Shown here in pieces: positions 9,250 to 18,284 of a stretch of 43,909 nucleotides of DNA (positions are counted from its first letter, which is position 1; every line of letters starts with the position of its first letter). A program made the translations under genes and the position numbers. Origin of the DNA: JAISST01 sp050434145. Lineage in GTDB: Bacteria; Fusobacteriota; Fusobacteriia; Fusobacteriales; Fusobacteriaceae. The notes beneath the pieces are model-generated. The model was not told where the DNA came from, did no database searches, and saw only the letters and a program-made list of their open reading frames with translations. The stretch covers positions 1 through 43,909 of the forward strand of contig NZ_JBNPVX010000022.1 in the NCBI RefSeq assembly GCF_050434145.1, given 5' to 3'.

Positions 9250-9326
9250 TGGTGCCTAGAAATGGATTCGAACCATCGACCGTACGGGTATGAACCGTAT
9301 GCTCTAGCCAACTGAGCTATCTAGGC
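9250..9326 (-). tRNA. tRNA-Met (anticodon CAT), elongator type
   Basis: Read on the minus strand it folds as a full cloverleaf: acceptor GCCTAGA pairing with TCTAGGC, D-stem GCTC/GAGC, anticodon stem TACGG/CCGTA with loop TTCATAC, T-stem GATGG/CCATT with TTCGAAT loop, discriminator A and an encoded CCA. The paired first base and the lack of three G-C pairs in the anticodon stem argue against initiator tRNA. The anticodon arm resembles elongator Met of Bacillus. A CAT anticodon modified to lysidine (tRNA-Ile2) cannot be fully excluded. Confidence 0.95.
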
Positions 9327-9334
9327 ATGAAGTT

Positions 9335-9363
9335 ATTGTACTACAAAAGATGTTATTTGTCAA
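9335..9363 (-). promoter_or_regulatory. tRNA-Met promoter overlapping the rqcP stop codon
   Basis: Minus strand TTGACA (9358-9363), 17-bp spacer, TACAAT (9335-9340); the tRNA 5' end at 9326 lies about eight bases beyond the -10. The -35 box sits across the last codons of rqcP (stop at 9353-9355). Confidence 0.8.
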
Positions 9364-9703
9364 CTTTTTTTATATGATCTTTATTAAAAGATCTCACCTC
9401 TTCTAATTTGCGTTCAAACATTTCTTCTTCGCTTTCAAAGTCCAATTTTATTCCTTTTGTCTCTATTACATTTATTAATTCTCTTGCTCTTGCTTTTGGG
9501 ACATCACCTTTAGGTACTTCTATCACTTCAAATTTAAAATATTTATCATAATATTCTAATTCTAAGACTTGTCCTACCTTTACTTCTGCTCCAGCTTTAG
9601 CAATTTTTCCATTTAATTTTGCTTTACCACCATCTATTACTATTTTAGCTATTGGTCGTCGTTTTATTATCCTAGATACTTTTAAAAATTTATCTAATCT
9701 CAT
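9353..9703 (-). CDS. rqcP: S4-domain RNA-binding protein RqcP (YabO-like)
   Basis: A 116-residue protein with an N-terminal S4 RNA-binding domain (MRLDKFLKVSRIIKRR, then VIDGGKAKLNG and VKVGQVLEL). In Firmicutes RqcP helps RqcH add alanine tails on stalled 50S subunits; a heat-shock Hsp15-like role is the alternative name for the fold. The C-terminal ~30 residues are charged and longer than in typical RqcP (about 88 residues). ATG 9703 is chosen over a TTG four codons upstream because GGAGG lies five bases before it. It lies 28 bp after mazG, and mfd-mazG-rqcP is the same order as in Bacillus (mfd...yabN-yabO). Confidence 0.88.
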   Translation of the reverse strand: MRLDKFLKVSRIIKRRPIAKIVIDGGKAKLNGKIAKAGAEVKVGQVLELEYYDKYFKFEVIEVPKGDVPKARARELINVIETKGIKLDFESEEEMFERKLEEVRSFNKDHIKKVDK

Positions 9704-9731
9704 TATTTCCTCCAAATATATTCCTATTATA

Positions 9732-10508
9732 TCATTCTTTATTTTTGCTTTCTTCCCACAACTTATCCATCACTTCTAATGTAGAATTTTTTATGTCACA
9801 AGATTTTTCAATGTATCTAAATCTCTTATCAAATTTCTTTATTGTTTTGTTTAATGCATCTGTAGAATCTATTTTCAAAAATCTAGCTAAATTTACTAAA
9901 GAGAAAATTAAATCTCCTATTTCTTCTTTTGATTTTTCCTTATTAACATTATTTTCTTCTAAAACTATAGCTTTTTTTAATTCTGATAATTCTTCTTCTA
10001 CTTTTTTTATTACATCTTGAATATCATTCCAATCAAATCCAACATTTGCTGCTTTTTTTTGAATTTTTTCTGCCTTCATAAGTGCGGGTAATGCTATAGG
10101 AATACCATCTAATACTGATACTCTATCCAGATGATTTTTCTCTGTTTTTTTGATTTCTTCCCAGTTAGCTAACACTTCTTCTGTAGAAATATCATTCTTT
10201 TCTTGAAATACATGAGGATGACGTCTTACAAGCTTTGTGCAAATATTATTTATTATATCACATATATCAAATTCTTTTTTTTCTTTAGAAATACTAGCTT
10301 GAAATATGATATGTAATAATAAATCACCCAATTCTTCTTCCAATTGATCTTTACCTAGCTCCATAGCTTCTATTACTTCATAAGCTTCTTCCAAAAATGG
10401 ATATTTTAATGTTTCACGTGTCTGCTTTTTATCCCATGGACACCCATTTTCACCTCGTAATATCTCTACTATTTCTACTAAATCTGATAATTTTTCATAT
10501 TTTCTCAT
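9732..10508 (-). CDS. mazG: MazG nucleoside triphosphate pyrophosphohydrolase
   Basis: A 258-residue house-cleaning enzyme that hydrolyses (d)NTPs to monophosphates and pyrophosphate. Two MazG repeats are visible: the first with GCPWDKKQT, LEEAYEVIEA and EELGDLLLHI (about residues 22-70, containing the ExxE...ExxD magnesium ligands), then RRHPHVF; the second with VEEELSELKKAI and KEEIGDLIFSLVNLARF near residues 170-215. Length is the usual for bacterial two-domain MazG. It lies between mfd and rqcP. The 173-bp gap separating it from mfd holds a palindromic repeat, so it may have its own promoter. Confidence 0.95.
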   Translation of the reverse strand: MRKYEKLSDLVEIVEILRGENGCPWDKKQTRETLKYPFLEEAYEVIEAMELGKDQLEEELGDLLLHIIFQASISKEKKEFDICDIINNICTKLVRRHPHVFQEKNDISTEEVLANWEEIKKTEKNHLDRVSVLDGIPIALPALMKAEKIQKKAANVGFDWNDIQDVIKKVEEELSELKKAIVLEENNVNKEKSKEEIGDLIFSLVNLARFLKIDSTDALNKTIKKFDKRFRYIEKSCDIKNSTLEVMDKLWEESKNKE

Positions 10509-10569
10509 TATAAATATCTCCTAATATATATTTATTTAAGCTGTTGGTAGTCGACAGTGTCTTGCTATC

Positions 10570-10612
10570 CAGTTAGCAAAATGAATGTCTAATACATGAT
10601 ATTTTGCAACTG
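10570..10612 (-). repeat. Palindromic dispersed repeat, copy 1
   Basis: An imperfect inverted repeat: CAGTTAGCAAAATGAATGT, loop CTAAT, ACATGATATTTTGCAACTG. A related copy lies in opposite orientation at 27688-27744, and similarity continues on the outer side (GGATAGCAAGAC here, GAATAGCGAGGC there). It sits in the mfd-mazG gap and would form a long hairpin in the transcript. Origin unknown. Confidence 0.7.
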
Positions 10613-10681
10613 CCTATATATAAATTTTTAATTTCTAGTATTTTATACTTTGAATTACTCCTTTCAGAAAACAAATAAATT

Positions 10682-13600
10682 TTAGCTCATATTTATAAAA
10701 AATTCTTTCAAAGATCTCTTATAAATAATTCCTTCTTCTATTTTATCATAATCTGCTTCATTTCTAGCTATAATATTAAATAAATTTTCTCTTTGTCTTT
10801 CATTCAATTTTTCTTTATTAAATATAATTAAATATTCATTTTTATTTTTCTTATTATTTTTTCTCTCTCTTATTTTGATTATATGGTTTTTAATTGCATT
10901 TAATTTTATCCACACATAATTAAAAACTTCTAATACTGGATTTGGAATTTTTCCAAACCTATCTGCCACTTCATCTCTTAGTTCTCTCAATTCTTTTTCA
11001 TTTTGAATTTCAACTAATCTTTTATAAATCTTAATCTTTTCATCACGTGCAATATATTTATCTGGAATAAAACCATAACTATCTAGTTCAATTATTAATT
11101 CTTCTTCATCAGAATTTTTTTCTTTTATTATAATTCCTTTTATTTTATCCATTTCTTCTTTTAACATTTTCACATACATGTTATATCCAAATGTTTCTAG
11201 TGCACCATGTTGTCTATCTCCTAATATTTCTCCAGCACCTCGTATTCTCATGTCTTCCATTGATAATTTTAATCCATTATTATCACTTTGTAAATCTCTC
11301 ATAGTTTGTTCTCTTTCTATAGCTTTTTTACTTTTGGTATAGTTTTTTATAAGATAACAATAAGCTTTTTTATCTCCTCTTCCAATTCTTCCACGTAACT
11401 GATACATTTGAGAAAGCCCTAACTTTTCAAACCCATCTATTATCATAGTATTGGCATTTTCTATATCAATTCCATTCTCTATAATTGTAGTCGCTATTAA
11501 TACATCTATTTGTTCATTTTCAAAAGCTATTATTTTATTTTTTATGTCACGAGGAGACATTTGTCCATGTATATAATCTATTTTTATATAATTTGGAAGA
11601 ATCTTTTGTAATTCCTTTAATTTCCATTCCATTTGTTTTACAGAATTATATATATAATACACCTGCCCTTCTCTTGATATTTCATTCATTATTGCATTTC
11701 TTATTTGGTCATTATTATTTTCAATAAACATTGTATCTATTGGTTTTCTTCCTTCTGGTGGAGTATCAATAATGGATAAATCTCTTATTCCCAAAAGAGA
11801 TAAATTTAATGTCCTAGGTATCGGAGTAGCTGTTAATGTAAGAACACTTACTTTATTTTTTAATTTTTTAAGTTTTTCTTTTGCTTTAACTCCAAATTTT
11901 TGCTCTTCATCTATAATTAAAAGTCCCAAATCTTTAAATTTTAAATCATCAGATAATATTCTATGAGTACCAATCAACACATCTACTGTACCTATCTTTA
12001 ATTTGTTCAAAATTTCTTTCTGTTCTTTTTGACTCTTAAGTCTACTCATCGATTCTATTTTAATAGGGTAATTTTTAAATCTTTCAGAAAACCTTTCATA
12101 ATGTTGTTCAGCTAATACAGTGGTAGGAACCAATACTGCCACTTGTTTACTGTCTATAGTGGCTTTGAAAGATGCTCTTAGTGCAACTTCTGTTTTTCCA
12201 TATCCTACATCACCACATATTACTCTATCCATTATTTTACCAGTTTCCATATCTTTTTTTACATCTTCTATTGCTTTCATTTGTGATGGAGTTTCTTTAT
12301 ATGGAAAACCTTCTTCAAATTCTTCTTGCCAAACTGTATCTTGTGAAAATATAAATCCAATCTCTTTTTCCCTTCTTGCTTGTATTTCGATGATCTCATG
12401 AGCAAATTTTTCAATCTCTTCTTGTAATTTCTCTTTTTTTCTTTTAAAACCTTTCCTTCCTAATTTATATATTTCTGGCACAGAACCAGGTGTACATACA
12501 TATTTTTCAATATTTTTTATATTTTCTATTGGCACAAATAATTTATCTTCACCAGCATATTGTATTTTTAAATAATCTCTTCCTTCTATTATTTGTATTC
12601 CTTGATAAATACCAACTCCAAAATCTCTATGGATTATATAATCATTTTCTCTTATTTCTGATACATCATTATACCTGAGTTTTCTATCTTCAACTCTTCT
12701 TTTTATTATTTTTATTCCCTTTAATTCTCTATCTGTTAAAAAAAGATGTTCTGTTTTATTATGAATTTCTTTAAAACCTTCAAAATAAAAACTTTTTTCT
12801 ATTTTTATATTAGTTCCTTTTAATAACTCTTTATACCTTTTTTCCTCTTCTGTATATAATGTAATTTTTTTATGCTCACTCATCTGTTTTAGTTCTAACA
12901 AATCTTCATATTTTGATATTTCTTCATTAGTAAAAGTTTTTATTTCTATTTCCTGAGCACTTTCATACAAATCCAAAAATCTCTTTCTAAATATATTTTC
13001 TCTCTCTCTTTTTCGTAAAATTATTTCTTCTATTTTATATGATAATATTTCTATATTTTCAAAATAAAGTTTTTTATTATTATCATTATCTATAGAAATA
13101 AAATCTAGAAATGACATTACACTTTCTTTATTATTAGTTATATACATATCTAATTGTTCAAATTTTTCTATGCTCTTTTGGCTATCTATATTAAAATATG
13201 TAATTCTATCTACTATATTATCAAAAAATTCTATCCGCACTGGATATTCCCCATTTATAAAAAAAATATCTAAAATATCTCCTCTGTGGCTGTATTCTTT
13301 GCGTTTTTCCACCATATATTGCTTTTTATAATTATTATTTACCAATGTTTCTATTAGTTGTGTAATATCTTTGGATTTATTTACTTCAAATTTTACAATT
13401 TCTCCTTTTGGGTAATAATCACGTAAAAATCCTTCCAATGAAGTAAGTATTATATACTTTTTTTCATTTTTTAATATATTTAATATTTCATAATTTATTT
13501 TATCTGTCTCTTCATTTTCAAAAAAACCTTCTATTTTTATTACTTTTCCATCATACATATCAATCAATAAATTATAATAATCTTCTAAATTTTTATTAGA

Positions 13601-13687
13601 AGAGCATATATATATAATTTTTCCATCTTCTTTATTTAATAAATCTGGAATTTTTCCTCTATATTCAATAATTTTTTCGTTTTTCAT
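10682..13687 (-). CDS. mfd: Transcription-repair coupling factor Mfd
   Basis: A 1001-residue DNA translocase that removes stalled RNA polymerase and recruits UvrA. In order: a shortened UvrB-like N-terminal module (residues 1-190), the RNA polymerase-interacting CarD-like domain (DYIIHRDFGVGIYQGI, 349-364), RecA lobes with Walker A GDVGYGKT (492-499), DEEQ (593-596), TATPIPRT, the TRG-region motifs ENGIDIENANT and QLRGRIGR, then a C-terminal regulatory domain. E. coli Mfd has 1148 residues; about 130 are missing ahead of Walker A. ATG 13687 is preferred over GTG 13699 because GAGGA lies just before it. Confidence 0.97.
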   Translation of the reverse strand: MKNEKIIEYRGKIPDLLNKEDGKIIYICSSNKNLEDYYNLLIDMYDGKVIKIEGFFENEETDKINYEILNILKNEKKYIILTSLEGFLRDYYPKGEIVKFEVNKSKDITQLIETLVNNNYKKQYMVEKRKEYSHRGDILDIFFINGEYPVRIEFFDNIVDRITYFNIDSQKSIEKFEQLDMYITNNKESVMSFLDFISIDNDNNKKLYFENIEILSYKIEEIILRKRERENIFRKRFLDLYESAQEIEIKTFTNEEISKYEDLLELKQMSEHKKITLYTEEEKRYKELLKGTNIKIEKSFYFEGFKEIHNKTEHLFLTDRELKGIKIIKRRVEDRKLRYNDVSEIRENDYIIHRDFGVGIYQGIQIIEGRDYLKIQYAGEDKLFVPIENIKNIEKYVCTPGSVPEIYKLGRKGFKRKKEKLQEEIEKFAHEIIEIQARREKEIGFIFSQDTVWQEEFEEGFPYKETPSQMKAIEDVKKDMETGKIMDRVICGDVGYGKTEVALRASFKATIDSKQVAVLVPTTVLAEQHYERFSERFKNYPIKIESMSRLKSQKEQKEILNKLKIGTVDVLIGTHRILSDDLKFKDLGLLIIDEEQKFGVKAKEKLKKLKNKVSVLTLTATPIPRTLNLSLLGIRDLSIIDTPPEGRKPIDTMFIENNNDQIRNAIMNEISREGQVYYIYNSVKQMEWKLKELQKILPNYIKIDYIHGQMSPRDIKNKIIAFENEQIDVLIATTIIENGIDIENANTMIIDGFEKLGLSQMYQLRGRIGRGDKKAYCYLIKNYTKSKKAIEREQTMRDLQSDNNGLKLSMEDMRIRGAGEILGDRQHGALETFGYNMYVKMLKEEMDKIKGIIIKEKNSDEEELIIELDSYGFIPDKYIARDEKIKIYKRLVEIQNEKELRELRDEVADRFGKIPNPVLEVFNYVWIKLNAIKNHIIKIRERKNNKKNKNEYLIIFNKEKLNERQRENLFNIIARNEADYDKIEEGIIYKRSLKEFFINMS

Positions 13688-13718
13688 TTTATTCCTCACA
13701 ATTTATTCCTTACACTTT

Positions 13719-14036
13719 TTAGATTATCTTTTTAATATAAATAAATCCTATTAGTATAAGTTGTATTACTATTATTAGGGGAACACCACATTTAAAATAC
13801 CAGTGTTGTGTCTTGTGCCTAAAGTGATACATTCCAAATAATGTACCTATACTACCTCCCAAAATAGTTAGCCAGAAAAATGTTTTTTCTGATATTCTAG
13901 AGCTTTCTTTAATTGCTTTTCTTTTGTCTATAAACATTAGAATATATGAAAACAAGCTCATTATTAACCAATAAATAAAAAAATATTTTAGATAGTTTAT
14001 ATTTCTTATATAACTCATTATATCTGAAAATTTCAC
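13719..14036 (-). CDS. DUF1294 small membrane protein (GTG start)
   Basis: About 105 residues with an N-terminal membrane segment (YFFIYWLIMSLFSYILMF), the DUF1294 signature DKR-A then RISEKTFFWLTILGGSIGTL, FRHKT, and a C-terminal membrane segment (VPLIIVIQLILIGFIYI). Function unknown. A TTG-initiated longer frame exists to 14075, but AGGAGG stands four bases before GTG 14036 and no site precedes the longer start, so GTG is used. It lies between mnmG (81 bp upstream) and mfd (31 bp downstream), probably in the same transcript. Confidence 0.8.
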   Translation of the reverse strand: MKFSDIMSYIRNINYLKYFFIYWLIMSLFSYILMFIDKRKAIKESSRISEKTFFWLTILGGSIGTLFGMYHFRHKTQHWYFKCGVPLIIVIQLILIGFIYIKKII

Positions 14037-14116
14037 AGTTCCTCCTAAATATAATTTGCTTTTAAACTGCTGCAAAACTATTTTATATCTTACAAATTCA
14101 AGCTTTTATTGTTTTT

Positions 14117-15994
14117 TTAATTCTTCTTTTCTTCTTTTATATTTCCTAATAGTATTGCAATATCATTTCCAGTAACTCCACTTATTCTAGATGCCTCACC
14201 TATTGATATTGGTTTTACTTCTAATAGACCACTTTTGGCTATATTTGAGATTCCATCAATATCTTCAAAATTGATATCCTTTGGTATTTTTATATTTTCC
14301 AATTTTTTATACTTTTCTATTTGACGCTCTTCTCTTTCTATAAAAATATCATATTTTAATATTGTTTCTATTTGATTTTCTATAAATTCTGGATATGTTT
14401 CAATTTCTATTACATTTTTTAAGCTATTATAAGTAACTTCCTTTATTTTTAATAAATCTCCTATTTTTATTCCTTTTTCTATCTTTTGTGTAGAATTCAC
14501 TTTTTCCATTAGCTCTTTTACTTTGTTTAATGGTAATACAGTTTCTCTTAGGATTTTTACCTGATCATTAACTATATCAATGGCATTTTTCATATAATCT
14601 AATTTTTCATCAGATAATATTCCTATTTCTCTAGATTTTTCATATAATCTCATAAAGCCATTGTCAAATCTCAATGTTAACCTGTATTCTGACCTTGATG
14701 GTAATACTCTATAAGGTTCTGGTGTTTTTTTATGAATTATATCATCTATTAATACTCCCATGTATCCCTCATTACGATCAATTATCACTGCTGATTTACC
14801 TTTATTTTTTCTAGCACTATTTACACCAGCTAAAAATCCTTGGCACGCTGCTTCTTCATATCCAGATGTACCATTTATCTGACCTGCAAAAAAAAGTCCA
14901 TCTATTATTTTACTTTCCAATGACGGATATAATTGGGATGCTGGTGCATAATCATATTCTACAGCATATCCATACCTCATTATTTTAGCATTTTCTAACC
15001 CTTTTATACTTTGTAACATTTTTTCTTGCACAAAAGCTGGCATAGCTGTAGTAAGACCATTTACATATATTTCTTCACTGTCTCTAGATTCCATTTCCAA
15101 AAAAATCTGATGATTTTTTTTATTTGGAAAATTTAATACTTTTCTATCTAAAGAAGGACAATGTCTTGGTCCATGTGTATTTATTATACCACTTACTATT
15201 GGAGAATAATGTAACATTTCTTTTACCACATCTATTGTCTTGTCTGTTGTGTAAGTAAGCCAAGTCGATACAGGATTTTCTTCTTTTTTTTCTGTGAAAA
15301 TAGAAAAATATCTAGGATACTTTTCACCTTTTAACTCTTTTACTTGTGAAAAATCTATTGTTCTTTTGTCAATACGTGGTGGAGTAGCAGTTTGGTATCT
15401 TTCTAGCTTTATACCATTTGATAATAAACTTTCTGATAATTTTTCAGATGATGATTCTCCCTGTCTTCCACCTTCATAACAAATATCACCTATTACTATT
15501 TTTCCTTTCAGAAAAGTTCCAGTAGCCAAAACTACAGATTTTGCATAGTATTTTTTACCTAAATCAGTTATTATTCCCTTTATTAATTTTATTCCATTTT
15601 CTTCTTCTACTATTAATTCTTCAACACACTGCTGAATAAGAAATACATTTTTTTCATTTTCTAATATTTCTTTCATTTTTTTTCTATATAAAAATTTATC
15701 ACTCTGTCCACGAGTTATTCTAGCAGCTGGACCTTTACTCTCATTAAGACTTTTCAATTGAAGATTATAATTGTCTATTAACTTTCCCATTTCTCCACCT
15801 AGTATATCCATTTCAGCTACTATATTACTTTTTCCTGGTCCACCAATAGATGGATTGCACGACATCATAGCTATATTATCTAAATATAATGTAAACATTC
15901 CTACTTTTTCTCCCAATCTTCCTCCAGCAAGAGCAGCTTCACATCCAGCATGTCCTCCACCTACCACTATTATATCAAAGTATTGATCTTGCAT
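14117..15994 (-). CDS. mnmG: tRNA uridine-5-carboxymethylaminomethyl modification enzyme MnmG (GidA)
   Basis: A 625-residue FAD enzyme that with MnmE modifies U34 of tRNAs reading split codon boxes. The N-terminal dinucleotide-binding motif VVGGGHAGCEA (FAD GxGxxG at 12-17) is followed by SCNPSIGGPGK and the long conserved GGRQGE and ATGTFLKG segments. The C-terminal helical domain ends in the typical EASRISGVTGNDIAILL. Start ATG 15994 has GGAGG six bases upstream. It lies downstream of mnmE, from which it is separated by an intrinsic terminator, so it probably needs its own promoter or readthrough; I could not assign a clear one. Confidence 0.98.
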   Translation of the reverse strand: MQDQYFDIIVVGGGHAGCEAALAGGRLGEKVGMFTLYLDNIAMMSCNPSIGGPGKSNIVAEMDILGGEMGKLIDNYNLQLKSLNESKGPAARITRGQSDKFLYRKKMKEILENEKNVFLIQQCVEELIVEEENGIKLIKGIITDLGKKYYAKSVVLATGTFLKGKIVIGDICYEGGRQGESSSEKLSESLLSNGIKLERYQTATPPRIDKRTIDFSQVKELKGEKYPRYFSIFTEKKEENPVSTWLTYTTDKTIDVVKEMLHYSPIVSGIINTHGPRHCPSLDRKVLNFPNKKNHQIFLEMESRDSEEIYVNGLTTAMPAFVQEKMLQSIKGLENAKIMRYGYAVEYDYAPASQLYPSLESKIIDGLFFAGQINGTSGYEEAACQGFLAGVNSARKNKGKSAVIIDRNEGYMGVLIDDIIHKKTPEPYRVLPSRSEYRLTLRFDNGFMRLYEKSREIGILSDEKLDYMKNAIDIVNDQVKILRETVLPLNKVKELMEKVNSTQKIEKGIKIGDLLKIKEVTYNSLKNVIEIETYPEFIENQIETILKYDIFIEREERQIEKYKKLENIKIPKDINFEDIDGISNIAKSGLLEVKPISIGEASRISGVTGNDIAILLGNIKEEKKN

Positions 15995-16051
15995 TTTTCC
16001 TCCAAATTTAATGAGCTCATTTAAAATATTTTTCTAAAAAACAAAAATAAA

Positions 16052-16070
16052 AGACTAACAAAGTTAGTCT
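16052..16070 (-). terminator. Intrinsic terminator after mnmE
   Basis: Minus strand AGACTAAC-TTT-GTTAGTCT immediately after the mnmE stop, followed by TTTTATTTTTGTTTTTT. This would end the rpmH-to-mnmE transcript ahead of mnmG. Confidence 0.85.
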
Positions 16071-16073
16071 CTT

Positions 16074-17453
16074 TTATTTTCCTACACAGAAGTTAGCAAA
16101 TATATGATCCAATAAATCTTCACTGGTTATTTCTCCAGTTATTTCCCCCAATGAATCTAATCCTTCTTTTATATCTACAGCTAATAGATCCATTGGTAAT
16201 CCCATTGATATTGTTTCTAATAAGTTTTTTACTGCAACTTTAGTTTTTTCTAAAGATGCTTTATGTCTCACATTTGTTATAATTATATTATTTTGACCAT
16301 TTTGAATTTTTTCTTTTATTATATAATTATAAATCTCATCTTCCATTTCATCAATGCCACTTTTATTAAGAGCTGATATTTTAAACCATTTTTCAATTCC
16401 ACTAAATAAATCAATATTTATTTTTTCTTCTTTATCAATTTTATTTAATATTCCTATTGTCTTAGTTATTTTTTCTTTATCAAGTAGATCATATATTATT
16501 TTATCATTTTCATCCAACAATTCTGAATTATCTACTACAAACAATATCAAATCAGCTTCATTTAATAACTCTTTTGATTTTTCAACACCAATATTTTCAA
16601 CTATATCATCTGTATCACGTATTCCAGCTGTATCTATCAAAGATAAATTAATACCTTTTATATTAATACTTTCTTCTATTATATCCCTAGTAGTTCCTGG
16701 AATATGGGTAACAATTGCTCTTTCTGACCTAAGCAAGGAGTTTAAAATACTTGATTTTCCTACATTAGGTTTACCTATTATAGCTGTTTTGATTCCATTT
16801 TTTATTATTTTTCCTTTTTCATAAGAATCAATTAAGTTATTTACTACATTATAAACTATTTTTAAATTTTCTACTAATTCTTCTGGAATTGGGTCATCTA
16901 TTCCTTCTTCTGGATAATCTAACACTACATTAATATGAGCAGCAACATCTAATATTAGTTTTTTAAGATGATCAACTTTCTTTTTTAGATCCCCTCTTAG
17001 GTTGTTAATAGAAATATCTAATATTTTCTTATTTTTACCTTCTATAAGATCTAATATTGATTCTGCTTGAGTCAAATCTATCTTACCATTTAGGAAAGCT
17101 CTTCTAGTAAATTCACCTTTTTCTGCTAATCTTGCACCTTTTTCTAATATCAATTGAAGGATATTATTTAATAAATAATATCCTCCATGACAATTTATTT
17201 CTACTATATTTTCACCAGTAAATGTATTTTTTCCTTTCATTACAGATACTAGCACTTGATCTAATATTTTTCCTTCATCTTGGATATGACCATAGTTAAT
17301 AGAAAAATTTCTTAGTTCATTAGATTTTTTTTGAGATTTTGCTATAAATATTTTATCTAATATACTCAATGAATCATTACCAGAAATTCTTATTATTCCA
17401 ATTCCACCTTCACCGACAGGTGTAGAAATAGCAGCTATTGTATCATATAGCAT
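16074..17453 (-). CDS. mnmE: tRNA modification GTPase MnmE (TrmE)
   Basis: A 459-residue GTPase acting with MnmG. An N-terminal tetrahydrofolate-binding domain (DTIAAISTPVGEGGIGIIRI) is followed by a helical domain into which the G domain is inserted: G1 GKPNVGKS (227-234), G3 DTAGIRDT (274-281) and G4 NKID. The C-terminal catalytic motif reads FCVGK (usual FCIGK), keeping the essential cysteine. AGGAGG precedes ATG 17453. It lies 27 bp after khpB in the origin-proximal block. Confidence 0.98.
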   Translation of the reverse strand: MLYDTIAAISTPVGEGGIGIIRISGNDSLSILDKIFIAKSQKKSNELRNFSINYGHIQDEGKILDQVLVSVMKGKNTFTGENIVEINCHGGYYLLNNILQLILEKGARLAEKGEFTRRAFLNGKIDLTQAESILDLIEGKNKKILDISINNLRGDLKKKVDHLKKLILDVAAHINVVLDYPEEGIDDPIPEELVENLKIVYNVVNNLIDSYEKGKIIKNGIKTAIIGKPNVGKSSILNSLLRSERAIVTHIPGTTRDIIEESINIKGINLSLIDTAGIRDTDDIVENIGVEKSKELLNEADLILFVVDNSELLDENDKIIYDLLDKEKITKTIGILNKIDKEEKINIDLFSGIEKWFKISALNKSGIDEMEDEIYNYIIKEKIQNGQNNIIITNVRHKASLEKTKVAVKNLLETISMGLPMDLLAVDIKEGLDSLGEITGEITSEDLLDHIFANFCVGK

Positions 17454-17480
17454 AAAGCCTCCTATTTCTTTGTTAATTTT

Positions 17481-18281
17481 CTATCTTTTATATTTTATAA
17501 CTATATATCGTTTTGGATCCTTACCTTCGCTAAAAGTATTTAGTTCTTCATAAGTATTTATTATCTCATGAATTATTTTTCTTTCTCTGGCTGGCATAGG
17601 ATTAAGTCGTAAAGTCCTGCGTGTTTTGACAACTTTTTCAGCCATTTTTCTTCCTAAATCTCTCAATGTCTCATATCTTTTTTCTTTAAAACCTTCTACA
17701 TCAACTTCTATTCTACATCTTTTAAATAAGGAATTCAAAAAATATTCAAAACTATTTAATGTTTTTCCTTTTTTACCAATTATTATCCCATTATCTTCAC
17801 CATAAATATTAACTATATAAGTTCTTTCATATAATTTACTTACAGTCACAGAAAGATTAAGTCCCATTTTATTCAGTAATATTTGAGATTTTTCTTTTAT
17901 TTCATCAGTCAAATCTTCTGAAAATTCTCTGTTCTCTCTTTTTTCATTAACAACATCGCTATCTGATTCTTTTAATACTTCTGTTTTTATAATTTTTTCC
18001 ATTGGTTTTGTAGATTCATTTACTAATTTTTCTTCTTGCTTTCCTTTAAATTCTTTTTTGAGCTCTTCTTTTGATACTATAGGTTCTACTTTTTGTGCTT
18101 TTTTATTTTTATCTATTTCTATTTCATATATTCCTTCACTAGTAAACAGTCCCAAAAAAGATTTACCTTTTTTCTTTTCTATTACTTTCACTATGTTTTC
18201 TTCTACAGCATCTGCAATTTTTAAAGCCCTTTTAATTGCTTCATCTTTAGACATAGCCTTTATTTCTATCACCGTATTCAT
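17481..18281 (-). CDS. khpB: RNA-binding protein KhpB (Jag/SpoIIIJ-associated)
   Basis: A 266-residue protein with a Jag N-terminal domain (residues 1-55, ending GLFTSEGIYEIEI), an acidic/basic low-complexity linker (~60-130), a KH domain with the GxxG loop IIIGKKGKTL, and a C-terminal R3H domain (ERKIIHEIINTYEELNTFSEG). KhpB pairs with KhpA in sRNA/mRNA binding and cell-envelope control. It begins 3 bp after the yidC stop (RBS GGGGAAT), the conserved yidC-jag coupling. Confidence 0.95.
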   Translation of the reverse strand: MNTVIEIKAMSKDEAIKRALKIADAVEENIVKVIEKKKGKSFLGLFTSEGIYEIEIDKNKKAQKVEPIVSKEELKKEFKGKQEEKLVNESTKPMEKIIKTEVLKESDSDVVNEKRENREFSEDLTDEIKEKSQILLNKMGLNLSVTVSKLYERTYIVNIYGEDNGIIIGKKGKTLNSFEYFLNSLFKRCRIEVDVEGFKEKRYETLRDLGRKMAEKVVKTRRTLRLNPMPARERKIIHEIINTYEELNTFSEGKDPKRYIVIKYKR

Positions 18282-18284
18282 AAA

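Noticed and set aside
10553..10612. Considered as an insertion-sequence end or CRISPR repeat
   Set aside because: No transposase nearby, only two copies, no regular spacers; kept as a palindromic dispersed repeat.
12120..12401. Plus-strand open frame of 93 codons inside mfd
   Set aside because: Antisense to conserved helicase motifs of mfd; no ribosome binding site.
16354..16824. Plus-strand open frame of 156 codons opposite mnmE
   Set aside because: Antisense to the MnmE G domain; Ser/Leu/Ile-rich translation without start signals.
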